Assembly: GCA_963709775.1 (NCBI GenBank)
Contig: CAVPXS010000014.1
Coordinates: 50,872 to 114,871 of the forward strand
Source: Salinimicrobium sp963709775
Lineage (GTDB): Bacteria; Bacteroidota; Bacteroidia; Flavobacteriales; Flavobacteriaceae
Length of the DNA: 64,000 nt
Direction: 5' to 3'
Below, in pieces: positions 1-8,131 of the stretch (the stretch's first letter is position 1; each line of letters begins with the position of its first letter). A model generated the notes under the pieces. That model saw nothing but the letters and a program-made list of their open reading frames with translations. It did not search any database and was not told the DNA's origin. The translations under genes and the position numbers were made by a program.

Positions 1-2385
1 AAACTGGTAAAGGCGGGCGAGCGGGTGGCAATTTGTGACCAGCTGGAAGATCCAAAACTCACTAAAAAGATCGTCAAACGCGGGGTGACCGAGCTGGTGA
101 CTCCCGGCGTGTCTATGAATGATGAGGTGCTTCAAAGCAAGACGAACAATTTTTTATGTGCAGTTCACTTCGGAAAGAGGTCTCTGGGAATATCTTTTCT
201 GGATGTTTCTACGGGGGAATTCTTAACCGCCGAAGGTTCTGTGGAATATATTGATAAGCTGCTGCAAAATTTTAGTCCCAGCGAGGTGCTGGTTCCAAAG
301 CAGAAGAAAAAGGAGTTCTATAACAGTTTTGGGCAGGATCACCATGTTTTCTTCCTGGAGGACTGGGTATTTAAACTGGATTATGCGTACGAGAACCTCA
401 ACACACATTTTAAAACGAAGTCTTTAAAAGGTTTTGGAGTAGAGCACCTGGAGGAGGGAATAATTGCGGCAGGATCTGTTCTTTATTATCTGGGAGAAAC
501 CCAACATCACCGCCTGCAGCATATCACCGGGATTACCCGTATTGCCGAGGAAGAGTATGTATGGATGGACAGGTTTACTATTCGTAACCTGGAACTGTAC
601 ACTTCAAATGCACAAAATGCCGTAACGCTTCTTGATGTCATTGATAATACCATTTCCCCAATGGGGGGAAGGATGTTGAAGCGTTGGCTTGCTTTACCCC
701 TCAAAAATGCCGAAAAAATAAAGAAGCGTCACAAGGTGGTCGCTTACCTTGTTGATCAGCCCGAAACACTTCAGAAGACCAGAAATCATATTAAAAAGAT
801 TAGCGACCTGGAAAGATTGATCTCCAAGGTGGCTACTGGAAAGGTTTGTCCACGGGAGGTGATCCAGCTAAAAAATTCCCTGGAAGCAGTGATTCCGGTC
901 AAGGCACTTGCGACTTCTTCGGGAGAAGAGGCTTTAAAGGTGATGGGGGAGAACCTGCAAAGCTGTGATCTGCTTCGGAATAAAATAAAAGAAACACTTT
1001 ACGAAGATGCACCAGTAAATATTCAGAAGGGAAATACTGTTGCTGAAGGATTTTCAGCTGAACTGGATGACCTGCGAAAAATAGCATTTTCGGGTAAGGA
1101 TTATTTAGATAAGCTCCTGGAGCGGGAAAGTGCTGCCACGGGGATCACCTCCCTCAAAATTGGGAGCAACAATGTCTTTGGTTATTATATAGAAGTACGT
1201 AATGCGCACAAAAACAAGGTGCCGGAGGATTGGGTGAGGAAACAAACCCTTGTTAATGCAGAAAGATATATCACCGAAGAACTTAAGGAATACGAGGCAA
1301 AAATCCTTGGAGCCGAAGAAAAGATCCTGCAACTTGAACAGGAAATATTTGCCAGTCTTGTGACATGGATTGGAGATTACATTCAGCCGGTGCAGCAAAA
1401 TGCTTTTATAATAGGGCAGCTCGATTGCTTATGTTCCTTTGCCCAACAAGCCAAAATAGAAAATTACTGTCAACCGGAAATTGACGATTCTTTTGAACTC
1501 GAAATAACCAATGGCCGTCATCCTGTTATTGAAAAGCAGTTGCCACTTTCTGAAGCCTATGTTGCCAATGATGTTTACCTGGACAGGGAAACCCAGCAAA
1601 TTATCATGATCACCGGGCCTAACATGAGTGGTAAGTCGGCAATTTTAAGACAAACGGCCCTCATTGTGCTTATGGCGCAGATGGGAAGTTTCGTGCCTGC
1701 TGAAGCGGTAAGGATTGGGCTGGTAGATAAGATCTTTACGAGGGTAGGTGCCAGCGATAATATTTCCATGGGGGAATCCACTTTTATGGTGGAAATGAAT
1801 GAAACCGCGAGCATCCTTAATAACCTTTCGGAAAGAAGTCTAGTGCTGCTGGATGAAATAGGTCGTGGAACGAGCACCTACGACGGTATTTCTATTGCAT
1901 GGGCGATCACAGAATACCTTCATGAGCATCCTGCGAAAGCAAAAACCCTCTTTGCAACTCATTACCATGAGCTTAACGATATGGGGGAGACCTTTGGGCG
2001 TATCAAGAATTATAATGTTTCGGTAAAGGAGCTTAAGGATAATGTGCTGTTCCTTAGAAAGCTGGTGCCGGGAGGCAGTGAGCACAGTTTCGGGATACAT
2101 GTTGCGCGAATGGCAGGTATGCCCCAACAGGTTTTAAGAAGGGCCAACAAGATCCTGAAGAAACTTGAAGATTCCCACGGAATGAAGGAAAAATCGGGTG
2201 CCGTAAGGAAGTCGGCTGAAGACGATATGCAGCTCAGCTTTTTTAATCTCGATGATCCTATTTTGGAAGAACTTAAAGAAGAAATACTGCATACAGATAT
2301 CAATACCCTTACTCCCGTGGAAGCTTTGATGAAGCTCAATGAGATCAAAAGAATGCTTACCAGCAGGCAACAGGCAGGGGTTTAG
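1..2385 (+). CDS. mutS: DNA mismatch repair ATPase MutS, 5' end cut by window
   Basis: MutS recognises base mismatches and small loops and recruits MutL. The frame is open from base 1 (KLVKAGERVAICDQLEDPKL), so the true start lies outside the window and about 100 N-terminal residues, including the mismatch-wedging Phe, are missing. Visible are the rest of domain I, the connector, the lever/clamp region and the ATPase domain. The ATPase domain shows Walker A TGPNMSGKS near visible residue 538, the GESTFMVEMNETA segment, Walker B LVLLDEIGRGTSTYDG and the ATHYHEL switch. The C-terminus ends in a short helical tail. Nothing suggests damage. The next feature downstream is a tRNA cluster with its own promoter. 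Confidence 0.97.
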   Translation, partial: KLVKAGERVAICDQLEDPKLTKKIVKRGVTELVTPGVSMNDEVLQSKTNNFLCAVHFGKRSLGISFLDVSTGEFLTAEGSVEYIDKLLQNFSPSEVLVPKQKKKEFYNSFGQDHHVFFLEDWVFKLDYAYENLNTHFKTKSLKGFGVEHLEEGIIAAGSVLYYLGETQHHRLQHITGITRIAEEEYVWMDRFTIRNLELYTSNAQNAVTLLDVIDNTISPMGGRMLKRWLALPLKNAEKIKKRHKVVAYLVDQPETLQKTRNHIKKISDLERLISKVATGKVCPREVIQLKNSLEAVIPVKALATSSGEEALKVMGENLQSCDLLRNKIKETLYEDAPVNIQKGNTVAEGFSAELDDLRKIAFSGKDYLDKLLERESAATGITSLKIGSNNVFGYYIEVRNAHKNKVPEDWVRKQTLVNAERYITEELKEYEAKILGAEEKILQLEQEIFASLVTWIGDYIQPVQQNAFIIGQLDCLCSFAQQAKIENYCQPEIDDSFELEITNGRHPVIEKQLPLSEAYVANDVYLDRETQQIIMITGPNMSGKSAILRQTALIVLMAQMGSFVPAEAVRIGLVDKIFTRVGASDNISMGESTFMVEMNETASILNNLSERSLVLLDEIGRGTSTYDGISIAWAITEYLHEHPAKAKTLFATHYHELNDMGETFGRIKNYNVSVKELKDNVLFLRKLVPGGSEHSFGIHVARMAGMPQQVLRRANKILKKLEDSHGMKEKSGAVRKSAEDDMQLSFFNLDDPILEELKEEILHTDINTLTPVEALMKLNEIKRMLTSRQQAGV

Positions 2386-2435
2386 ATGGTTACCGGCGGA
2401 CTAATAAAAGACGGGGGTTTTTTGAAAAAAAATCT

Positions 2436-2464
2436 TTGCCAGTTTCAGAAATGTATTAAATTTG
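2436..2464 (+). promoter_or_regulatory. Bacteroidetes-type promoter of the tRNA cluster
   Basis: TTG at 2436-2438, an 18-base spacer and TAAATTTG at 2457-2464 match the known flavobacterial consensus TTG-N17-23-TAnnTTTG. It lies between mutS and the tRNA genes in their direction, so it probably starts the tRNA transcript about seven bases further on. This is a motif match only. Confidence 0.65.
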
Positions 2465-2505
2465 CACCGCAATACTCCTCGCAACAGGAGAAGTTCTTTA
2501 AAATC

Positions 2506-2550
2506 GCGAAAATAGCTCTCCCGATAGCTATCGGGAGGTAGAGCGCCACC
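2506..2550 (+). pseudogene. tRNA-Gly 5' remnant split by a palindrome
   Basis: GCGAAAATAGCTC and GGTAGAGCGCCACC are identical to the acceptor, D-arm and anticodon 5' parts of the intact tRNA-Gly at 2582. Here they are separated by a palindrome replacing the AGTT of the D-loop, and the copy stops at the anticodon arm. The preceding bases GTTCTTTAAAAT are also shared with the region before the intact gene, so this is a partial tandem duplication of about 60 bases. It lacks the anticodon, T arm and 3' acceptor strand and cannot be a working tRNA. Confidence 0.7.
2518..2537. repeat. 20-bp perfect palindrome inserted in the tRNA remnant
   Basis: CTCCCGATAGCTATCGGGAG reads the same on both strands. 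It sits exactly where the D-loop of the duplicated tRNA-Gly should be. The outer bases partly coincide with tRNA sequence (CTC, GG), so the inserted core may be 16-18 bases. It may belong to a dispersed short palindromic family; I see no second copy in this window. Confidence 0.75.
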
Positions 2551-2581
2551 AAGCCTCTCTATTTTTAATGTTCTTTAAAAT

Positions 2582-2654
2582 GCGAAAATAGCTCAGTTGG
2601 TAGAGCGCCACCTTGCCAAGGTGGAGGTCGCGGGTTCGAATCCCGTTTTTCGCT
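2582..2654 (+). tRNA. tRNA-Gly(GCC)
   Basis: A complete cloverleaf of 73 bases. Acceptor GCGAAAA pairs with TTTTCGC, the D arm is GCTC-AGTTGGTA-GAGC, the anticodon loop TTGCCAA carries GCC, and the T arm contains GGTTCGAATCC. The 3' CCA is not encoded. It lies in a two-tRNA cluster with tRNA-Leu. Confidence 0.96.
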
Positions 2655-2735
2655 CTTAAGTGGAGAAGCCCGGGCAGACCGGGTTTGTTTTTTAAACTTT
2701 GGATTAAAAAGCCACTCTTCATTTTAAAGTTCCAC

Positions 2736-2821
2736 GCTCGGATGGTGGAATTGGTAGACACGTTGGACTTAAAATCCAATGATCAGCAACGGTCGTGCGG
2801 GTTCAAGTCCCGCTCCGAGTA
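2736..2821 (+). tRNA. tRNA-Leu(TAA)
   Basis: An 86-base class II tRNA with a long variable arm. Acceptor GCTCGGA pairs with TCCGAGT (first pair G:T), the anticodon loop CTTAAAA reads TAA, the variable arm lies around TGATCAGCAACGGTCGT, and the T loop is GGTTCAAGTCC. An intrinsic terminator follows directly. The next 5 kb is accessory DNA, and tRNA 3' ends are common integration targets, but I see no integrase. Confidence 0.96.
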
Positions 2822-2824
2822 CTG

Positions 2825-2866
2825 AAACCCTTGTTAATCGATTGATTTTCAAGGGTTTTTTGTTTT
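2825..2866 (+). terminator. Intrinsic terminator of the tRNA cluster
   Basis: Stem AAACCCTTG (2825-2833) pairs with CAAGGGTTT (2850-2858) around a 16-base loop and is followed by a T-rich run. It starts four bases after tRNA-Leu. Confidence 0.8.
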
Positions 2867-3413
2867 ATAAAGGTCTAGTTTCCCCGCATTTTCCCCGCAA
2901 TCCATATTTTTATTGCTTTTAAAAGGTATAGAAAAGGTAAGGTTCACGAATTGATTAAAAACTATTCCGAAGAGGATATTATTAAATCTAATGTTTCAGT
3001 CTCAGAATATCTTGTTCAAAATGGGAAAAGAGAGTATTCTTCTGATCTACTGGATAAGGAGCTAATGCGGATAGATTTAGAAATTGGTATTGAACAATTC
3101 GGATTTAAATATTTTGGATCAACAGCTTCGGCATGATGTATTCGATTACTTAAGCATCATCAATAGAAGTGAGATTGGAGTGTTCTTCACAAAAAGTATA
3201 TTCATCGACATAGATTTATATTTCATTGTTAAGTGGTTACAAACGCACGAATTTTCTTTCATTGTTTTAAGAAAATTTTTAGTTTTACCGTTCTTATCCT
3301 GAATCTGTCTCCCTGCTTCAAGAATTAAGATAAGGAAACAAGTATTCCGGGCGAAAAATCATTGTCCGGCCTTAGATGAAGCACAATTCTTAATTAACTT
3401 ATTACCAATCTTT
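2867..3413. other. Gene-poor stretch with decayed short frames
   Basis: There is no convincing gene. Two overlapping frames, 2951-3136 (61 codons, TTG start) and 3084-3302 (72 codons), are AT-rich and have no recognisable domain. The first could run into the second after a frameshift near 3115, which would suggest a broken small gene. Just after the tRNA terminator the motif TTCCCCGCA occurs in two close near-copies (2880-2900). This begins an accessory region reaching to about 8.1 kb. Confidence 0.4.
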
Positions 3414-5556
3414 ATGAAAAACTTTTCCTCCGTAATTCTTATTATATTCTCCTGTCTAATATTTACTGGCTGTTCAAAAGATGAGACTTCAATAACGCAA
3501 CATACTTTATCTGTCGAGGTTACACCTATGGAGGGAGGAAGTGTATCCGCTTCATCCGGAAAATTCGAGAATGGAGAAACGGTGATACTTTTAGCAACAC
3601 CTTCAGGAGATTATGTCTTTAAAAATTGGTCCGGTGGCGCTTCGGGTACCAATAATCCCACAACAACTGTAATGAATTCCGATAGGATTATAACCGCAGT
3701 ATTTGAAAAAAGGGATTACTCTTTAGTGGTTGAAGTAGAAGGGGAAGGAGCAGTTAAGGAAGAATCGGTCACAAGTACCGGAGACAGCAAGTATCCTTCG
3801 GGAAGTTTTGTTAGATTGACCGCTGTTCCTGTAGATGGTTGGGAGTTTATTGAATGGAGTGGTGATTTTTTAGGAGTTGATAATCCCGTTACTGTTTCCA
3901 TAGACAAACCGAAAAACATAAGGGCAAAATTTCAACCTGTCTTATACAGTCAAATTGTGGGGAAATGGGATGAGACCAATTCATTAGAATCAATCAATGG
4001 TGATTGTTTAGTGTATTCTTTGGTTTTTAATTCAGAAGGAACCTTCACCATCAGTCTTAGTTCAGGTGAAATTGAAGGAACTTACCATTTCGACAGCGCT
4101 AATTCACTCGTTCTTGATCGATCTGGGAAAAGTTGAGAATCTCCACTTAGAAAATAATGTACTGAGTTATAGTTTATATCTGGACAATCTATGTTCCTCT
4201 AATGGTAATGCAACAGATGATGAATCCTATACTGAAGGAGAATGTCTTTCATTCTTAAATTGTAATAATGGCAATGTCTGGTCACAAGATGAACATTTTG
4301 TACGTCTTACTAATAACCTGGAAAATGTCTGGATAGAAAAATATTCATTTGATCATGATAAGAAATGTTTGAATACATCAATGACAAACACGACTAGTGA
4401 ATACAAAGTAGTTTTACTTGAAAATAATAATGAGCAAATGACCTATATTCTGGATAACACACCAAATGGTGATGTCCTGGTGACCTTGTCCATAACGGCA
4501 GATAATCAGCTGTCGGTAAAATATGACTATAAGGATGATGACATGGATGATACGGACTTTTATTCATTAGTTACCGATGATAACTTAAATGATTATTTAA
4601 GTGCTTATAATGAATGTCCAAAGGAAACCTTTGTTCCAGATAATAATTTTGAGCAGGCTTTAATTGATTTAGGATATGATGATGTGCTGGATGATTATGT
4701 GTTGACAGGTAACATTGATGTAGTTGAGTCCCTAGTGATCATAGATAAAGGAATAACCGATTTAACGGGGATTCAGGACTTTGCTTCATTGGTGTATTTA
4801 AAAACATCAGATGGAGCTCTTGATTATAAACTTAATGAAAATGCAAACCAGATAACTTCTATAGATGTTTCCCATAATACAAAGCTGGAATATTTGGATT
4901 TGGGAGAAAACAAGCTAAAATCCCTGGACATTTCCAAAAACACAAACCTATTACATTTGGAGATTCAGTTCAATCAAATATCTGCCTTAGACCTTTCTTC
5001 TAATCCCAACTTACAATTACTAAGTGCCGGATTCAATCAACTAAAAACCATTGATATTTCAAATAATCAACGTTTGATCAATTTTCAGGTCTTTAATAAT
5101 CAATTAACCAAGGTTGATTTATCAAATAATCCCGAACTAAAATTTGTTTATGTTCACAATATCCCCCAAAGTTTTTACAGTTATCCTTACGCGAACAGAT
5201 TAACTTCCCTTGATGTATCCAATAACCCTAATATTAAGGAATTGTGGTTTAGATACAACAATATAGCAACAGTAGATGTGAGTCAAAATAAAGCTTTGAA
5301 ACATTTGATTGCAGATAATAATCAATTAATAAATTTGGATCTTAGCAACAATGGAAATTTAGCTTCCGTTTATGTAAATGATAATCTTCTCTCCAGATTA
5401 GATGTAAGTGGCAATGCCGCTTTAACTTTGATGAATGCTCGCAATAATCCACACCTTTCTTGTATTCAAATTGATGAACCACAAATGACATTATTTAGTG
5501 GTTGGGCAAAAGATGGTAGTACGGTCTATTCATATGATTGTTCGAGTCTATGGTAA
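3414..5556 (+). pseudogene. Surface lipoprotein with InlB-type and leucine-rich repeats, frameshifted
   Basis: The N-terminus is a lipoprotein signal, MKNFSS..LIFTGCSKDE, with the lipobox Cys at residue 20. Two divergent InlB B-repeat units follow (residues ~30-95 and ~100-175; each has G..F..W.GD/G....NP...V...K.I.A.F). The first frame stops at 4136. From about 4126 the protein continues in the +1 frame as GKVENLHLENN and runs to 5556, so one extra base in the GGGAAAA run near 4124-4130 explains the break. The second half contains TFVPDNNFEQALIDLGYDD, a common flavobacterial lead-in to Bacteroidetes LRRs, then about ten LRRs of the form L..LDLS.N..L. The intact protein would be about 713 residues, probably outer-surface anchored and adhesive or binding. 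Function is inferred from domains only; the break may be a sequencing error. Confidence 0.8.
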
Positions 5557-5627
5557 TAATATTTTTAAAGCAACTCACCTGCAATTGCCAGAACAAAAAA
5601 TAAGAAAAACGTTTTACAACAAAACAA

Positions 5628-6023
5628 ATGAAAAAGGTCCAAATTTTAATCATAGTCGCTATTCTTTCTCTTATTTCCTGCAGTACGGAGGATACTAATT
5701 CAACAGGTGAAAACCCAACAGGAGAAACGCCCACAGGGGAGAATCCGGCTGGAGAAAATCCAGAAGCAGCAGACTGCAATATTTCAGCTGTGACTTATGG
5801 CTTCTATTCTGGTAGTAAAGTTTACACCACAACTTATACCGGAGAAAATTTAACTGAACTGACCTCCGACGAGGACCGAGTTGTTCTTACCTATGATTCA
5901 CAAAATAATTTGACAAAAAAAGAAGTTTACCAATTGGGAAACTCTCAGGTTCAATTTAAATCTCAATTCGCTAGCAATTCAATAGGTTTTGAAAACTTGA
6001 AAGTTTATCTATTCCAGCCGTAA
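5628..6023 (+). CDS. Small lipoprotein with a Gly-Glu-Asn-Pro repeat linker
   Basis: 131 residues. The signal peptide MKKVQILIIVAILSLISCST has a lipobox with Cys at residue 18. A low-complexity linker of five to six TGENP/AGENP units follows (residues ~26-47). The rest is a short domain, DCNISAVTYGFYSGSKVYTT then YTGENLTELTS...VVLTYDSQNNLTK, resembling the start of long flavobacterial lipoproteins that track variables as strand repeats. It stops early, so it may be truncated. It begins 71 bases after the LRR lipoprotein and could be co-transcribed with it. I cannot assign a function. Confidence 0.7.
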   Translation: MKKVQILIIVAILSLISCSTEDTNSTGENPTGETPTGENPAGENPEAADCNISAVTYGFYSGSKVYTTTYTGENLTELTSDEDRVVLTYDSQNNLTKKEVYQLGNSQVQFKSQFASNSIGFENLKVYLFQP

Positions 6024-6063
6024 CCATTGCAGAACTCTAGAAATGACCATTATCTTCATTCCA

Positions 6064-6682
6064 CTAGAGTTTGGTCGCTATTAAATCGACCTCGTATGGA
6101 AAGGCAAAATTGGATAGCTTAGTATCATTCATCCATGTTGATGGATCTTCTTTTTTTAGGACAACCGGCATTCTTTTTTTATTGTTATGAATGCGCTCAT
6201 CTATTCATTTGCTGCAGTAGTTAGAATGGAGTAGGAGTTTATAAGCTCATTAGTAGTGGGATTTTTCCAGGAAGAGTAGATTCCGGCAAAGGCAAATATT
6301 TCCTGATCCTGAACTTCTAGGAGATATTTTTTGTTTGGTCTTCCCTTTAGGATCCAGCCATTGCAATTCATAATATCCATCTGCAATGATCGGGCAACGA
6401 TTATGCACGGAATTTTTATAAGCAGGCTTTTCTTCAACAGTTTGAATATTCGCATTCAAAGTCATTTTTTGAATATCATTATCTATTGCCCAGAAGGGTA
6501 TAAGTCCCCAATTAAACATTTGTATTTCACCTGAATTTTCATCTGTAATAACCGGAGTGGGGGAGAAAGGAAAAACCGTTTATTTCTTCATTTGGATTAT
6601 ATGCATCGGGATCAATAAAGGTGACGCTAAAAGATTTTTCTATATCCTGTAGACGAGAATTAAGTTTTGCTCGGTAGCACAT
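6064..6682 (-). pseudogene. SRAP-domain (HMCES/YedK family) protein with three one-base frameshifts
   Basis: SRAP proteins cap abasic sites in single-stranded DNA by a covalent link through Cys2. The start MCYRAKLNSRLQDIEK at 6682 keeps Cys2. The frame then breaks at the G5 run 6559-6563 and resumes as PTPVITDENSGEIQ-MFNWGLIPFWA. It breaks again at the T6 run 6327-6332 and resumes as YLLEVQDQEIFAFAGIYSSW. It breaks a third time near 6205 and resumes as IDERIHNNKKRMPVVL, ending at 6064. The conserved ADGYYE Glu and the IHNNKKRMP His are kept. Each break is repaired by adding or removing one base, so this is a very recent pseudogene or a consensus error. The total would be about 205 residues, near normal for the family. 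Confidence 0.82.
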
Positions 6683-6762
6683 TACATTGAGTTTATTCTA
6701 AGATATGCAATGAGCTAGTATGATTAATAAAAAACTGTAATATTTTCATTCAGAGATAATAG

Positions 6763-6788
6763 TTAATAGCCGTTTCAACGGCTATTAA
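6763..6788. repeat. Perfect 12-bp inverted repeat beside the repeat array
   Basis: TTAATAGCCGTT (6763-6774) and AACGGCTATTAA (6777-6788) are exact reverse complements with a two-base spacer. Its inner CCGTT/AACGG is the same core as the stem of the adjoining 22-bp repeats, three bases away. It has no T-run suited to a terminator and reads more like a protein-binding site or element end. Confidence 0.75.
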
Positions 6789-6791
6789 AGG

Positions 6792-6985
6792 CACCGTTGG
6801 TTGATTTCAACGGCACCGTTGGTTGATTTCAACGGCACCGTTGGTTGATTTCAACGGCACCGTTGGTTGATTTCAACGGCACGTTGGTTGATTTCAACGG
6901 CACCGTTGGTTGATTTCAACGGCACCGTTGGTTGATTTCAACGGCACCGTTGGTTGATTTCAACGGCACTGTTGGTTGATTTCAC
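6792..6985. repeat. Nine tandem 22-bp units, each a small hairpin
   Basis: Units start at 6792, 6814, 6836, 6858, 6880, 6901, 6923, 6945 and 6967. Each is CA followed by CCGTTG-GTTGATTT-CAACGG. Unit five lacks one C (21 bp) and unit nine reads CACTGTTGG and is cut short. Within a unit CCGTTG pairs with CAACGG over an 8-base loop; across the boundary CAACGG pairs with the next CCGTTG over a CA loop. There are no variable spacers, so it is not CRISPR. The last unit overlaps the stop codon of the HTH gene. The near-identity implies recent amplification. Iteron-like binding sites are one possible reading. Confidence 0.93.
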
Positions 6986-7260
6986 TTTCGTATGTTTTTT
7001 AATATCCTCTTGAGATAGTTTCTTCGGTTTAACCAGCTATCGATGTCTCTTTTTAGGAAGTCCAATTTTCCTTTTTTGATATAGGGAATTTTGTTTTTCT
7101 GTACCAGTCTATAGATTGAGGTCTTCTGGGAATTAATATACTTCCCCAAAGTATCAATATCCATAAGTTCATCCTGGTCCGGCTTGTTTTGTTCAAGGCG
7201 AGTCATCTTCTCTTCAACCTTGTTAAGCTTTTCCCATATCATTTCAAATGGGTTCTCCAC
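6982..7260 (-). CDS. Small helix-turn-helix (excisionase/MerR-like) DNA-binding protein
   Basis: 92 residues. Residues ~1-30 form a charged helix (ENPFEMIWEKLNKVEEKMTRLE), possibly a coiled coil. Residues ~32-85 fit the HTH_17/excisionase fold: LMDIDTLGKYINSQKTSIYRLVQKNKIP followed by KKGKLDFLKRDIDSWL. Such proteins in Bacteroidetes usually accompany integrases or mobilisation genes. The start used is GTG at 7260; no in-frame ATG lies before the upstream stop. The stop codon at 6982-6984 lies inside the last unit of the 22-bp array, so array and gene are physically joined. No integrase is visible nearby. Confidence 0.75.
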   Translation of the reverse strand: MENPFEMIWEKLNKVEEKMTRLEQNKPDQDELMDIDTLGKYINSQKTSIYRLVQKNKIPYIKKGKLDFLKRDIDSWLNRRNYLKRILKNIRK

Positions 7261-7318
7261 TGCTGATATATTTTTGTTTTAGAGCAATTTAATAATAGTT
7301 CTTTTAGGATATGAGGCT

Positions 7319-7404
7319 GTTGCATATTCCAACGGTACGGTTGCTACCGGCTGCATACTATACTACCAACTGTACGGTTGCTATTCCGGTTGCATACTCC
7401 CGGC
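7319..7404. repeat. Degenerate GTTGCATA / TACGGTTGCTA repeats
   Basis: GTTGCATA, GCTGCATACTA and GTTGCATACT occur at about 7319, 7350 and 7389, with TACGGTTGCTA at about 7335 and 7373 between them. This is two and a half imperfect copies of a ~35-40 base unit. The first copy includes CCAACGG, the same core found in the 22-bp array 350 bases away. Confidence 0.5.
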
Positions 7405-7860
7405 TCTCAAAAGTGGCGTGTCAGGAAGGGGACGCTTTCCGGTGTAACGGCATATCCAAATTGAAATAACTGGAGGAATTTATCGCTGAAAAAAGTCATT
7501 TTTGATAACTGTCTTTAAGTTTGATTGCCAAAATTTTACCGTCTAACCAGAAAGAGAAAAAAAAGGAGAAAAGTTATAGAAACGGTGAACCTGTTCAGGA
7601 TGAAATATTTAAAAGAATACAGAGACCCTTCAGGATACAGAAATAAATAATTCATGTTTAGTAGGTAGGACAAATGTGGTTGTTATTTAGTTATGCAGTG
7701 GAGCAAATCTACAAGAGAAAAAGGATGGCACATGTCTAAGCAGTAATTTCACCATTGGAGTTTTCCGCTCCTGCTCTTCCAGTTACCACTTATCATATTC
7801 TCGTGTTGTTGCCTGCTGAACTCCTGTAGTTTTAGCTTCTAAATTAAAACCACGATCATT

Positions 7861-7965
7861 ATGAAAATTCTAAAAATTAAAAAAAGAATCAAACCGGGAT
7901 GGAGCATTTCATTTGTTGTAATTCTCTATTTTCTATTTACCCGATACCTACACAATTTCCACTAG
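7861..7965 (+). CDS. Possible 34-residue membrane peptide
   Basis: ATG frame starting MKILKIKKRIKPGW: seven positive charges, then a hydrophobic stretch SISFVVILYFLF and TAG at 7963. The charge-then-hydrophobic order fits a one-pass membrane peptide with its N-terminus in the cytoplasm. It has no homology I recognise and could be chance in AT-rich DNA. Confidence 0.25.
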   Translation: MKILKIKKRIKPGWSISFVVILYFLFTRYLHNFH

Positions 7966-8131
7966 TCTTTTAAGGATACACCTTAAGTGTTATATCTGGC
8001 TTCTGCCAGGTTCACTATTGTGTATAAGTAAACTTCTTCAATTATAAAGTCTACATAAAAAATTTTCAACTGTAACAAAATATCCTCTTAAGCCACTAAT
8101 ACTTTCATATCTAAATTCTTAAACCAAAACT

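Larger units (their letters stand above)
7261..8131. other. 870-base non-coding stretch with degenerate repeats
   Basis: There is no long gene on either strand. It holds a degenerate repeat cluster (7319-7404), the string AAGTGGCGTGTCAGGAAGGG with no match I recognise, and one possible 34-residue membrane peptide (7861-7965). The last 170 bases are AT-rich and should contain the promoter of the ABC operon. I find no exact TAnnTTTG there. Confidence 0.4.

Noticed and set aside
2506..2550. A second functional tRNA-Gly
   Set aside because: It lacks the anticodon loop, T arm and 3' acceptor strand.
6792..6985. CRISPR array
   Set aside because: Units are contiguous with no variable spacers, and no cas genes are nearby.
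2867..7260. Prophage or integrative element with working machinery
   Set aside because: No integrase, relaxase, capsid or replication gene could be found; only an HTH gene and repeats remain.
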